64,000 nucleotides of DNA from Pseudoduganella danionis (lineage in GTDB: Bacteria; Pseudomonadota; Gammaproteobacteria; Burkholderiales; Burkholderiaceae_D), in the NCBI RefSeq assembly GCF_009720775.1, contig NZ_WNKW01000006.1, positions 62,001-126,000 of the forward strand, written 5' to 3'. Made by a program: the position numbers and the translations under genes. Below, one piece after another: positions 1 to 8,672 of the stretch. Each line of letters starts with the position of its first letter. The first letter of the stretch is position 1. The notes under the pieces were generated by a model. It did no database searches. It was not told the origin of the DNA and saw only the letters and a list, made by a program, of their open reading frames with translations.

Positions 1-121
1 GCTGACTCCCAGAGGTGACCTTCGAGCTGGCTGAGTGTGATGTGTTGATCGCTCAAACGCTTGGCCCTTCTATATCAATGCCGTCGCAATGCGACTTGTA
101 TGTTTGCTTGGTATTCATTGG
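1..121. other. Intergenic stretch at left window edge
   Basis: No coding region or convincing terminator is seen. It lies downstream of the minus-strand DprA-like gene, so any terminator of the defence operon would be here. Only a short GTCGCA/TGCGAC dyad near 83-95 is visible, which is too weak to call. Confidence 0.5.
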
Positions 122-1522
122 TTACTCGAACAGCCGCTTCTGCTTGACGATGTAGCCTGCAGGCTTCTTCTGTTTCTCCAAGACGCCTTCGTCGACCAGA
201 CGCTGCAGCCATGCCTTTGCCTGCGCGTTTGAGACGTCCAGCGCCGTAGCCACTTCGGCCTCCTTCATCGGAGTGGACAAAAGCGTCTGGATCGAGGCCC
301 GAACAGCCGAAAAGAGCAACTCGGCTGGAGTCATTTTGGATTGCGGCTGCTCCGTGGTGTCGCCTGTTGGCGTTACCGCGTTTGAGGCGGCTGGCGGCTC
401 TTCGGAATCTACGACGGGCGGTTGCGTATCCGAATCAGCATCGCTAGGAATGAATGGTTCGTTCTCAACCTTGGGCCCCGCCTCGGTGTCGCGTACATCG
501 GGTGCCATTGGCGTGGTGCTGCCGACTGCCGTTCCGTCAAACAGCGAAAAGCCGACCTGTGGAGAGGTCGTTGCCAACGGTGTAGGCACGTTGAATACTT
601 CTTCGAAAGCGTCGACGTCTCGCGGATTTGGCCAAGGCAACGCACCTTTGTTTCTCAGGGCATCTAGTCCGGCGGACGATTCGCCTGTTGATCGAACAAA
701 GACAGGAACGAACTTGAGTTTGTCGAGTTGCTCCACCGCGCCAGCCCAAGTCCCTCCCTTACTCACATCAGAACTCACCACGAGTGAGGCATCGGCCAAT
801 GCGTAAATCAGCTTGTTCCGCTGCATCGCATTGCCGACGTTGAAGCCAGCGCTCGGGTCGTAAGGGGAGATCAGAACCAACTGGCCATCAAGCAGCAGGT
901 TGCGGTGCTCGCGGTTCATGGTAGTCTTTTCCAGACTGTCTGCTAGAACTCCGCAGGCCTTCCCACCTGCTTCAAGCGCGCCACGCATGGCTGCCTGATC
1001 GATGCCCTTGGCGCCGCCGGAAACCAGTGTGCTGCCAGCCCGAGCAGCCAATCGGCCGATGGTCATGGTGTAGTCAATCAACGCATCGTCTACGTGGCGC
1101 GATCCGACGACTGCAAGTCCCCCGGTTTCTAACAACGCCATGTCGCCACAGCCATAGAGCACGGCTGGGGCATCTTCACGAAGACGAGCCTTCAGGCGAC
1201 GCGGATACTCGACATCGGCACGGCTGACCACCCATATGGCACGTGCTTGCCAGCGTTCAATCACTTGGCTCAGCAAGAATCCGCGCCCCAGCAACCGCTG
1301 CAGGCGGCCTTCCTCAATCACCGGCTGGCATGCACGTAGGATCTCGGCCGCATCGGGTGAAACCAGATCAGCGGGCTGATGCTGAATCTCGCGTAAATGA
1401 CGCGCAAGGCGCTTGTATTCTCCGGGAGAGAGCAGATCGGGCGATGCACTTCCACGTCCGGCAATAAGTGGCGCTGTCAGCAGCAGAATTGCTTGTGTGT
1501 TGGGCGAGAGGGCTGGCGTCAT
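122..1522 (-). CDS. DprA/Smf-like nucleotide-binding protein (RqlI/PsyrA-like)
   Basis: A 466-residue protein with a Rossmann-like DprA/LOG domain in its middle. The signature GGLAVVGSR is followed by VSGGAKGID and then by the GGTWAGAVEQ segment. The last 60 or so residues form a predicted winged helix, as in the C-terminus of DprA. The ATG at 1522 overlaps the stop of the helicase gene by 4 bases (ATGA), so translation is probably coupled; a longer reading frame upstream is ignored for that reason. DprA proper loads RecA on single-stranded DNA during transformation. Paired with a RecQ-PRTase helicase, homologues are known as RqlI or as the antitoxin PsyrA of PsyrTA (family names recalled, not searched). 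I infer the antitoxin or sensor half of a defence module. The linker around residues 310-400 is acidic and low in complexity. Confidence 0.82.
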   Translation of the reverse strand: MTPALSPNTQAILLLTAPLIAGRGSASPDLLSPGEYKRLARHLREIQHQPADLVSPDAAEILRACQPVIEEGRLQRLLGRGFLLSQVIERWQARAIWVVSRADVEYPRRLKARLREDAPAVLYGCGDMALLETGGLAVVGSRHVDDALIDYTMTIGRLAARAGSTLVSGGAKGIDQAAMRGALEAGGKACGVLADSLEKTTMNREHRNLLLDGQLVLISPYDPSAGFNVGNAMQRNKLIYALADASLVVSSDVSKGGTWAGAVEQLDKLKFVPVFVRSTGESSAGLDALRNKGALPWPNPRDVDAFEEVFNVPTPLATTSPQVGFSLFDGTAVGSTTPMAPDVRDTEAGPKVENEPFIPSDADSDTQPPVVDSEEPPAASNAVTPTGDTTEQPQSKMTPAELLFSAVRASIQTLLSTPMKEAEVATALDVSNAQAKAWLQRLVDEGVLEKQKKPAGYIVKQKRLFE

Positions 1523-3597
1523 TCGTCGTGCCCCGTCTGTGAGAGGGCCATTGGCCACACAGCACCACTGCCGTTCTTGCGGAGGAGCCACGCAGACACT
1601 GTCAGCGTCCACCGCGAGTCGACCATGTCGTCAATCAGGAGAACCGGACCGCGCAGGATAGGCTGGCCGTTAAGTGCGAGCGAGCCATCAATATTGCGCG
1701 CCTGTTGGGTACTGTTTGCCATCGTTTTCTGTTCGGGTCTTGCGTCCGTTTTTGCGATGACCATATGAAACGGTAAATCCAGCGCAGCAGCCAAGCGCTG
1801 AGCGAAGTCCGGCACCAAGTCGGGATGACGAAGCGAAGGAACACAAGTCACCCAGGTTGGGGCTGGTTGCGGATTCCATTCAGCGATCATCTTCACGCAC
1901 GCAGATATAAGTTCGTCAGAAAAGCGGCCATCGTGGTATTTGCCCTGTCGAACCAAACTGCCCCAGCCGGCATCACCCCAAACGCAGAGTGCTTTGCCGG
2001 GTTGTGCCTGATACGGGATAGTGGACGCGGTGTGAATTCCGTACTGCGGCATCCCTCCCGCAGGCCATTTCTTGCGAGGTTCGATAGGCAGGCTTGTGCG
2101 ACACAGAAATTCCTCGGCTTCCCGAATAAGCAAGTCATCTACTTCTTCTGACAGCGCAGGCAAAGAAGGTGGGCTCACAGTGCTGGAATCGCCATCAAGC
2201 GCATTAATTAGAAAGCCCATGTGCTGCCCGAAAGGCCGAGCGACGTACTCCTGCATTTGCTGGAGTTCAGCACGTCTCAATTTGGTGAGCCGGTCTGCTC
2301 TTGCCCAAAAACCTTCTCCAAGCTCGGCTGCAGTGAGCTGCCATTTTGTGTTTTGCTTGGCAATCGGTGCTGGCGACTCGAGGGAGAGTGCTGTAATTGT
2401 CTTTTCGATGCGCCCTTTGCTCATGTTTACGCAGGTCATGAGTTCAGGTATTGAGAGTCCTTCCGGTGCTTCATTTAGTGCTCCCAGGACATCGTCAACC
2501 TCTTGGCGCGTTGGGAAGGCACTACGGATAAACCAATCCGTAATCCCCTCTTCTTCATCGCCGCTCAGGAGCACGCCATATGCAGATCTCAGAGCTCTGC
2601 CTGCTCGCCCAACTTGCTGGTAATAGGCGACAACTGAGCCAGGCATCTGAAAATGGATAACGAACGCGAGGTCCGGCTTGTCGTAGCCCATACCCAGTGC
2701 GGTGGTCGCCACAAGGGCCTTAACCTGATTTTCTTGCAGCGCCTGCTCCAACTCCTCACGCCGATCACCTGTCTTGCCTGTGTATGCTTCTACAGCAAAG
2801 CCCTTGGCCTTGAGCCAATCTGCCAGTTGATTGGCATCGCGAATAGTCAGGGTGTAAATGATGCCGTGACCTGGGAGTGAGTTGAGCTGCTGCGCGATCC
2901 ATGCCATTCGGACAGCTTGACTTGGCAAGCGCATAGTTTGCAGCGTCAAGGAATCTCGATTCAAGTCACCGCGCAGTACCTTCATATTCGGGCCCAGCAC
3001 AGCCACAAGATCTTCCATAACCCGGTTGTTTGCAGTTGCCGTTGTTGCCAGCAGGCGCAGATTGGCCGGCAGTGTTCTGGCGATACGCTCAAGCAATCGG
3101 TAGTGAGGACGGAAGTCGTGACCCCAATCTGAGATGCAATGGGCCTCATCGATAACCATCAGCGAGATCTGCCCTGCGATTCCCGCCAGCACCTCAGTGT
3201 TAAACCAGTCGTTCCCCAGTTTCTCTGGCGCTATCAACAGAATGTCAACTTCATTCCGGCGGAGCTTGGCTTCAACCGCTTTCCACTCATCCTGGTTATC
3301 CGAGTTGATCGTGGCGGCGCGAACTCCCATTCGCTCGGCCGCAGCGATCTGGTTCCGCATCAGCGCCAGCAATGGTGAGATCAGCAGCGCGGGGCCCGCT
3401 CCAGTCTCCCGCAGCAATTTGGTCGCGATGAAGTAGACAAAGCTCTTGCCCCATCCGGTCTTCTGCACGACCAACAAGCGGCCTTTGCCTTCGACAATGT
3501 GGCGAATGGCATCCTCTTGGCCATCACGGAAGGTTGCGTCTGCACGTCCGGAACCGATTCGAAGAAGTTCCAGCGCGCGTCTTGGATCGTAGGCCAC
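1519..3597 (-). CDS. RecQ-like helicase fused to phosphoribosyltransferase domain (RqlH/PsyrT-like)
   Basis: A 692-residue protein. The N-terminal superfamily 2 helicase shows Walker A TGWGKS, the DEAH box in VIDEAHCISDWGHDFRPHY, motif III LLATTATA and motif VI QQVGRAGR. The usual RecQ zinc-binding cysteine cluster and HRDC domain are not apparent. The C-terminal 180 or so residues resemble a type I phosphoribosyltransferase, with the PRPP-loop-like LLIDDMVDSRWT. I chose the GTG at 3597 because AAGGGAG lies just upstream and it begins one base after the WYL gene's stop. An ATG start at 3654 would overlap that gene by 56 bases. RecQ plus PRTase next to a DprA-like gene matches RqlHI/PsyrTA, where the helicase partner is the toxin (recalled). 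A role in phage defence is inferred. Confidence 0.85.
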   Translation of the reverse strand: MAYDPRRALELLRIGSGRADATFRDGQEDAIRHIVEGKGRLLVVQKTGWGKSFVYFIATKLLRETGAGPALLISPLLALMRNQIAAAERMGVRAATINSDNQDEWKAVEAKLRRNEVDILLIAPEKLGNDWFNTEVLAGIAGQISLMVIDEAHCISDWGHDFRPHYRLLERIARTLPANLRLLATTATANNRVMEDLVAVLGPNMKVLRGDLNRDSLTLQTMRLPSQAVRMAWIAQQLNSLPGHGIIYTLTIRDANQLADWLKAKGFAVEAYTGKTGDRREELEQALQENQVKALVATTALGMGYDKPDLAFVIHFQMPGSVVAYYQQVGRAGRALRSAYGVLLSGDEEEGITDWFIRSAFPTRQEVDDVLGALNEAPEGLSIPELMTCVNMSKGRIEKTITALSLESPAPIAKQNTKWQLTAAELGEGFWARADRLTKLRRAELQQMQEYVARPFGQHMGFLINALDGDSSTVSPPSLPALSEEVDDLLIREAEEFLCRTSLPIEPRKKWPAGGMPQYGIHTASTIPYQAQPGKALCVWGDAGWGSLVRQGKYHDGRFSDELISACVKMIAEWNPQPAPTWVTCVPSLRHPDLVPDFAQRLAAALDLPFHMVIAKTDARPEQKTMANSTQQARNIDGSLALNGQPILRGPVLLIDDMVDSRWTLTVSAWLLRKNGSGAVWPMALSQTGHDE

Positions 3598-3598
3598 G

Positions 3599-4504
3599 TT
3601 ATTGTTCTCCCTTGCTTTGGTCGGGCGAGCGATAGCCCGGGGCCAGTACAGCATTTTTGACGCCGTACAGCGCCAGGTGATCTCTTAACCAGAGTCTGAA
3701 TTCGTGCCCGCGCAGACTGTGATCCGGCGAGCAGTCAACGCTCCACTTGCGCAGGATGTACCCAGCAGTGGCTGCGCGCAGCTTCATCCGTAGCACGCCG
3801 TCGTGCATGCCGTAATCCATCTCGGTGATCTCCGGCCGGGGTTGATCCGGGTGCGGCACCAACTCCAGCTCGACGATCCGGGTCCATTGAATGTCTTGAT
3901 CGCTCATCTCGTGGGGTGCCACTGGCTGCCCTTTGAGTACCGCAGCGCGCTTGATACGGGTGATGACGAAATCCCGGAACTCCTGTGACTTCCGGTCGAA
4001 GGCGCGGACGTGCCAACGCAGGCCGTTGTCGATCAGAGCAAACGGCACGATCTCCCGCTCCGTGCGGCCACTGGAGATGGAGTGGTACTCGATGCCGAGC
4101 GGACACTCCTGGTGAATCGCCCGGGTCACGCTCGCCAGCACATCCAGATCCGGATACGTGAGCCGTGACGGGCTCTCGCTGGCCACCCACGCCTTGAGCC
4201 GCATCGGTTCGCCATCGCCAAAGCCCTGGGTCAGCCACGACAGTACCCGCTCCGGGGGAAAGTCGAATACGGGCCGGAAGTCCAGTCCCAGGACATAGGA
4301 CTTGCCCTTGGAGTCATAGTCGATGTTGCCCGGGGCCAACTCCTTGTACAGCGCCAGATCCCTGGATGCGGCGGCGGACTGGGTGCCAAACCGCGTGACC
4401 AAGTCCTGGCGGCGTATCTCCCCGATGAAGCGCACGCGCAACTCCACGAACGCAAGCCGGTCGCGTTGTGGCTGGGTTAGATCTGCAAGCTGTTCGTTTG
4501 ACAT
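3599..4504 (-). CDS. WYL-domain transcriptional regulator (BrxR/CapW type)
   Basis: A 301-residue protein. The N-terminal 75 residues form a winged-helix-like segment. A WYL domain follows at about residues 125-205, where GRTEREIVPFALIDNGLRWHV and an RxFD-like segment match the ligand-binding core. The last 90 residues look like the WCX extension. Length and order match BrxR/CapW regulators, which repress defence operons and respond to nucleotide or DNA-damage signals. It is the first gene of a tight operon with the helicase (1-base gap) and the DprA-like gene (4-base overlap), and is divergent from the ADP-ribosylglycohydrolase gene. Autoregulation from the shared intergenic region is inferred. 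Confidence 0.82.
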   Translation of the reverse strand: MSNEQLADLTQPQRDRLAFVELRVRFIGEIRRQDLVTRFGTQSAAASRDLALYKELAPGNIDYDSKGKSYVLGLDFRPVFDFPPERVLSWLTQGFGDGEPMRLKAWVASESPSRLTYPDLDVLASVTRAIHQECPLGIEYHSISSGRTEREIVPFALIDNGLRWHVRAFDRKSQEFRDFVITRIKRAAVLKGQPVAPHEMSDQDIQWTRIVELELVPHPDQPRPEITEMDYGMHDGVLRMKLRAATAGYILRKWSVDCSPDHSLRGHEFRLWLRDHLALYGVKNAVLAPGYRSPDQSKGEQ

Positions 4505-4530
4505 CCTGGCTGGCTCGTTCGGGTTAGCGA

Positions 4531-4630
4531 ATGCTTGTGTGGGTTATTGCGGAAAGTATATGGTCTGCCCTAGAATCTGTCCATGACTCTATTTTGATTT
4601 GAGTATGCGTCGTATTGCGATAACCACAAG
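4531..4630. promoter_or_regulatory. Divergent promoter region with imperfect inverted repeat
   Basis: The 159-bp gap between the WYL gene and the ADP-ribosylglycohydrolase gene contains CTTGTGTGGGTTAT (4534-4547 region) facing ATAACCACAAG (4620-4630). The arms match except for a short insertion, and a TATTGCG direct repeat lies just inside each arm. WYL regulators of the BrxR/CapW type bind such repeats, so this is a candidate operator. No clear sigma-70 promoter was identified. Confidence 0.35.
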
Positions 4631-4663
4631 CGGCGCGGCGATAAGAGGATTGGTACGGGCGCC

Positions 4664-6541
4664 ATGCAAAATTTCGCAGAGCTTCATCTCAAGCCAGAGA
4701 CGCTGGCACATTACGGGTTGCCGGACATCTCGTATCCCATCCCAGCAGCCGATCTAAAGTCAGCCGCGCTCGACAATGGGGACCTGCCGCTGGCGGTGAT
4801 GCTGCATGGCCTACAACAGCGCAGCCGGGATGGGGAGGCCGAATGGCAGCAGGCCGAACCCGGAATGGATCGACTTGCCGAGTTGTTGGCGCCCGCCGAT
4901 GCCCGCGACGTCATTTCAGCGGCCGGTGACCACTGGTGGCTCGAGGTCGGGCACGTGGACCTCGGCGGCAAACTCGTCACCATCCAACGTGGCGATGCTC
5001 TGATCGCTGCTATCACCGCCCGGGACGATGGACGCTTGCGGGTGGCCGTGTTTCGCCCGTTGGACGCCAAGAGCGCGGAATACCTGATCGGGCTGGGGCA
5101 AGTGCCTCACCCTGAGCACGGTGTCTGCATGCGCGAGAACAACTGGGAGTACGCGCTCGACTGCTCTGCCGGCAACGGCAACCACTACGCCGCCGAGTGG
5201 GGCGAGGCCTACCTGTCCTACTGGGAGAAAGGTCTGGGCATCAGTTGGGACGGCTCCGATGTGCCCGAGTGGCGCAAGCAGCTGGACCTTGTCGCCCGAC
5301 CCGCCGTCCGTGTAGTCGCAGAGTTGGGCGTCTACTACACATTGTCCGGCCATGAGGACGAGGAGCCTGTTGCCGATGCGGGCGCGGCGGAAGAATTCGA
5401 GACACCGACACCTCCGGCCTGGCGCAGCAAGCGCCAGCATAAACGCACGGTCCAGGGGCGGTTTCTGGGCTGCCTACTCGGTGGCGCAGTCGGAGATGCG
5501 CTGGGCGCACCGGTTGAGTTCATGAAGCGCGCCGAGATTCTCCGTCGCTTCGGCCCGAAGGGAATCACCCAGTACGCACCGGCTTATGGCGGCATGGGAA
5601 CGATCACCGACGACACGCAGATGACCTTGTTCACCGCCGAGGGGTTGATCCGAGGCTGGGTGCGCGGCTGCTTCAAAGGCATCACGACCTATTCCGGGGT
5701 CACGGCGCACGCCTATTTGCGCTGGCTGCAAACCCAGGGCGAACGCCCGACATGCGACATCGACTTCGGCACCGATGAGCCTGGCTGGCTGTTTCAGCAG
5801 CGTCAGCTGCACAGTCGTCGCGCACCGGGCAACACCTGCCTATCGGCCCTGCGGGTAATGAACTCGCTCGGGGAGCCGGCCCGCAACGACAGCAAGGGCT
5901 GCGGCGGCGTCATGCGCGTCGCACCGGTCGGGTTGTTCGCATGGCGCTTGCGTCAGTACGAATCTCCCCAAGACGCCTTCCGGCTCGGTACCGAATTGGC
6001 TGCGCTGACCCATGGGCACCCAACCGGAGCCCTGACCGGTGGTGTGCTGGCGGTGCTGATCCTGGCGCTGACCGATGGCGCGTCGCTACGCGAGGCATTG
6101 GCCACCGCAAAACTCCTCCTGCGAGCCGAGCCCGGCCACGAAGAGACGCTGCGGGCAATCGAGATGGCTGAGGAGTTGGCCGATGCCGGTTTGCCACATG
6201 AAGAAGCCATAGCCCGGCAGGGTCAGGGCTGGATCGCCGAGGAGGCTCTGGCTATTTCCATCTATTGCGCACTGGTCGCCCGCAATTTCAAACACGGCGT
6301 GATCTTGGCCGTGAACCACGATGGCGATTCCGACTCGACCGGAGCGATCGTCGGCAACCTGCTGGGCGCGATGCACGGCGTGAAGGCGATCCCTGCCGAG
6401 TGGCTGGAGCCGCTGGAACTGCGCGACGTCATCACCGAATTGGCGGAAGACCTCTACGCATTCAAAAATTGGGCGATTGGCGAGTACAGCGACAACGAAG
6501 AGCTGAACCAGCGGATCTGGCAGAAGTACCCAGGGTTTTGA
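4664..6541 (+). CDS. ADP-ribosylglycohydrolase with unrecognised N-terminal domain
   Basis: A 625-residue protein. From about residue 262 it is a DraG/ARH-type ADP-ribosylglycohydrolase: GGAVGDALGAPVEF, then ITDDTQMT near residue 315, and HDGDSDSTGA near residue 553. These carry the acidic residues that bind the two divalent metals. This family removes ADP-ribose from proteins, nucleic acids or small molecules. The first 240 residues, rich in Trp, acidic and Gly residues, match no family I can name. The two parts are joined by an acidic linker near residues 225-260. No signal peptide is seen. The gene is divergent from the WYL-helicase-DprA operon, so a role in defence or in relieving an ADP-ribosyl toxin is possible, but a chance neighbour is not excluded. 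The start is the first ATG and its ribosome binding site is weak. Confidence 0.8.
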   Translation: MQNFAELHLKPETLAHYGLPDISYPIPAADLKSAALDNGDLPLAVMLHGLQQRSRDGEAEWQQAEPGMDRLAELLAPADARDVISAAGDHWWLEVGHVDLGGKLVTIQRGDALIAAITARDDGRLRVAVFRPLDAKSAEYLIGLGQVPHPEHGVCMRENNWEYALDCSAGNGNHYAAEWGEAYLSYWEKGLGISWDGSDVPEWRKQLDLVARPAVRVVAELGVYYTLSGHEDEEPVADAGAAEEFETPTPPAWRSKRQHKRTVQGRFLGCLLGGAVGDALGAPVEFMKRAEILRRFGPKGITQYAPAYGGMGTITDDTQMTLFTAEGLIRGWVRGCFKGITTYSGVTAHAYLRWLQTQGERPTCDIDFGTDEPGWLFQQRQLHSRRAPGNTCLSALRVMNSLGEPARNDSKGCGGVMRVAPVGLFAWRLRQYESPQDAFRLGTELAALTHGHPTGALTGGVLAVLILALTDGASLREALATAKLLLRAEPGHEETLRAIEMAEELADAGLPHEEAIARQGQGWIAEEALAISIYCALVARNFKHGVILAVNHDGDSDSTGAIVGNLLGAMHGVKAIPAEWLEPLELRDVITELAEDLYAFKNWAIGEYSDNEELNQRIWQKYPGF

Positions 6542-6885
6542 TCGATAGTAAGCAAAAATCGTCGAAGCCTTGTTTCTGGGACAAGACGGTTCATTTGCTT
6601 CAGCAAGCGAGCACTGTTTAGGTCTATTGCTCCGCCACGAAGACTGGGTCGCCACAAAATGAAAAAGGTGCCGCTGTTCGCCCAGTCGCAGAGCCCGATG
6701 CGCGGGGGCAGGCCAGCGGCAAGCCTATCGGTCACCGCCCTTGATCACGGAGGGAAGCAAAAACTCCGTTGTGGGGCGATGACCCTGATACTTCCAGATT
6801 GTTAAAGAACCGTGGGCCGCCCGCGTGGACGCCGTCACGACCTTCCTGTGGAAGGATTTCGCTCACTACGCCGATTGCGCGCCGC
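6542..6885. other. 344-bp non-coding gap between convergent genes
   Basis: This lies between the plus-strand ADP-ribosylglycohydrolase gene and the minus-strand RepB-like gene. No supported gene, RNA or strong terminator is seen. It may mark the junction between the defence cargo and the recombination module. Confidence 0.4.
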
Positions 6886-7764
6886 TTATTTGTCCAGCGC
6901 CACCATACGAACGATGCTGTCGAACTCGTTCAGCACGTCGGGGTGGTTCCTGGTCAGGTGACGCAAGATGGCTTCGTTCGCCATCAACTTGGCGAGATAG
7001 CCCTTGGCCAGCACCAAGTTGAGGATGTCCTGACCGTAGGTTTGCTCGGCGAGCTTGAACTGCTCTTGGAGGTTGCCCATCTCCCTCTCCATCTTGGCCA
7101 TCTGGTCGGCGCTGACGCCGGTCATCTTCTTGGGCTTGGTCTCACCGACGAGCAAGTTGCTGGGTGTCGCCGCAACCAAGGCTTGGGCATAGGCGACCGT
7201 GATGTTGTTGGCGCTGACCATCAGTTCGACGCACTCCACCTGACGCGTCGGCTTGAGCTTGCGCAGGACCGCACCAAGGTTTGCCGAAAACGTCTGGTCG
7301 CGCAGCAACTCGGCGGCCTCCGGGCAGATCCCCTCCAGTAGGTTTAGCTTCTTGATGATGTGGCTGATGTCCACGTCCAAGGCCTTCGCCAGCTTTTCCG
7401 GGGTGACGCCCCGTTCGACAGCGCGACGGATCATGAGGTGCTCCTGAATGCTGGAGAGGCGATTGATCCGGTTGTTGTAGGTGTAGCTTTCGTCATCGGT
7501 GGCCACCAGGCAGGGAGCCTTGTCGAAGCCCAGCTGTTTCAGCGCGACCAGTCGTGTGTGCCCGTCCAGCAAGATGTGCTGCCCCTCGCGGTTGGGCTTT
7601 CCCACCGAGAGGGGTTCGATCAGCCCGACCGACTCGATAGATGCGGTGATCTGCTTGAATTTCCGTGAGGCAAGCAAACCTTCTGGCGTCTTGCGCGAAG
7701 GCAGGACGGACGAGAGGGACAAAATCAACGGTTCCGGCACGAAGCCCAGGGGCGGTTTGCTCAT
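6886..7764 (-). CDS. ParB/RepB-family protein (plasmid partitioning RepB-like C-terminus)
   Basis: A 292-residue protein. The N-terminal ParB-like domain has an LLDGHTRLVALKQLG segment in place of the usual GERR motif, followed by an HTH-like central region (residues about 130-165). The C-terminal part resembles the RepB family of plasmid partitioning proteins. The ATG at 7764 overlaps the preceding ParB-like gene by 4 bases. It is the last of three coupled genes: recombinase, ParB-like, RepB-like. Without a ParA in the window, ordinary partitioning is unlikely. I infer a DNA-binding accessory role in recombination or maintenance of the element. Confidence 0.75.
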   Translation of the reverse strand: MSKPPLGFVPEPLILSLSSVLPSRKTPEGLLASRKFKQITASIESVGLIEPLSVGKPNREGQHILLDGHTRLVALKQLGFDKAPCLVATDDESYTYNNRINRLSSIQEHLMIRRAVERGVTPEKLAKALDVDISHIIKKLNLLEGICPEAAELLRDQTFSANLGAVLRKLKPTRQVECVELMVSANNITVAYAQALVAATPSNLLVGETKPKKMTGVSADQMAKMEREMGNLQEQFKLAEQTYGQDILNLVLAKGYLAKLMANEAILRHLTRNHPDVLNEFDSIVRMVALDK

Positions 7765-8672
7765 GCGCCGCTCCCTCGGGCCCAGACCCGCTCCGCCAGA
7801 TACTGGGGCAGTGTGTCCAGCCCCTCCGCACGTAGCAGGGTGGTGAAATTCTCGTCGGCCAGCAGTTGGCGCAGGGCCCCGACAATGAACAGCAAGTTGC
7901 GTTGAGCGGTCTCTGCTTTCCTGACCAGCAGCTTCTGTCGCTCGACTTCCCGCTGGTAGTTCCTCACCAGGCTGGACGTGGTGACATCCTCATTGGTCTT
8001 GCGGGAGGTCATCCTGCCGCCGATGGACTTGCCTTGGGTGCGGCGACGTTCGATCACACGACGGGCTTGGATCAACTGGCTGCCACGCAGCTTTCCGGTT
8101 TCGTAGGCATCTTGCAATGCGGCTTGAATGGCTTTCTCGTCGCTGCCCGCGCCAGCGATGGTGATCGCCGCGTTGAGAGGGATGCGCCCGCTGCCGACGG
8201 CCATCAGCAGTCGCTGTTCACCGTTCTGCAGCAACTGCAGGATGCCCTGCACGTACTCCGGACTCAGGCCTGTCTTTTGGGCAATGGATTTCTTGTCATA
8301 GCCCTGATCCCGCAGCTGCTCGATGCCGGACAGCAATTCCAACGGGCTGAACTTTCGTCGGGCGATGTTCTCGGTGAGGCTCATGATGAAGGCCGATTCG
8401 TCATCGACGTTAATCACCATTGCCGGGATCTCTTGATGCCCGAGCGTCTTGAAGGCTTTGAACCGCCCCTCGCCGCAGATGAGGAGATAGTGCTCGCCAT
8501 TGCTCCCTGGACGCGGCGTCACGATGATGGGCTTTTTCAGGCCAATGTTCTGGATGTTGCCGACGATCTGCTCGAAGACCCGGCTGTTGCGCTCGCGGGG
8601 GTTGAGAACCTCAATCCGGTTGAGCGGAATCATCCGCAACTCCGAATGCCGATGTTCTTTGTCTTGACTCAT
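7761..8672 (-). CDS. ParB N-terminal domain protein
   Basis: A 303-residue protein. The ParB/Spo0J-type domain has ICGEGRFKAFKTLG (a GERR-like box), then SLTENIARRKFSPLE, and then a typical ParB HTH (KKSIAQKTGLSPEYVQGIL). The C-terminal third is basic and probably helical. The ATG at 8672 overlaps the recombinase stop by 4 bases, which decides the start over a longer frame to 8741. The protein is distinct from the downstream RepB-like protein although both have ParB folds. No ParA ATPase is nearby. A role with the recombinase is inferred from coupling alone. Confidence 0.78.
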   Translation of the reverse strand: MSQDKEHRHSELRMIPLNRIEVLNPRERNSRVFEQIVGNIQNIGLKKPIIVTPRPGSNGEHYLLICGEGRFKAFKTLGHQEIPAMVINVDDESAFIMSLTENIARRKFSPLELLSGIEQLRDQGYDKKSIAQKTGLSPEYVQGILQLLQNGEQRLLMAVGSGRIPLNAAITIAGAGSDEKAIQAALQDAYETGKLRGSQLIQARRVIERRRTQGKSIGGRMTSRKTNEDVTTSSLVRNYQREVERQKLLVRKAETAQRNLLFIVGALRQLLADENFTTLLRAEGLDTLPQYLAERVWARGSGA

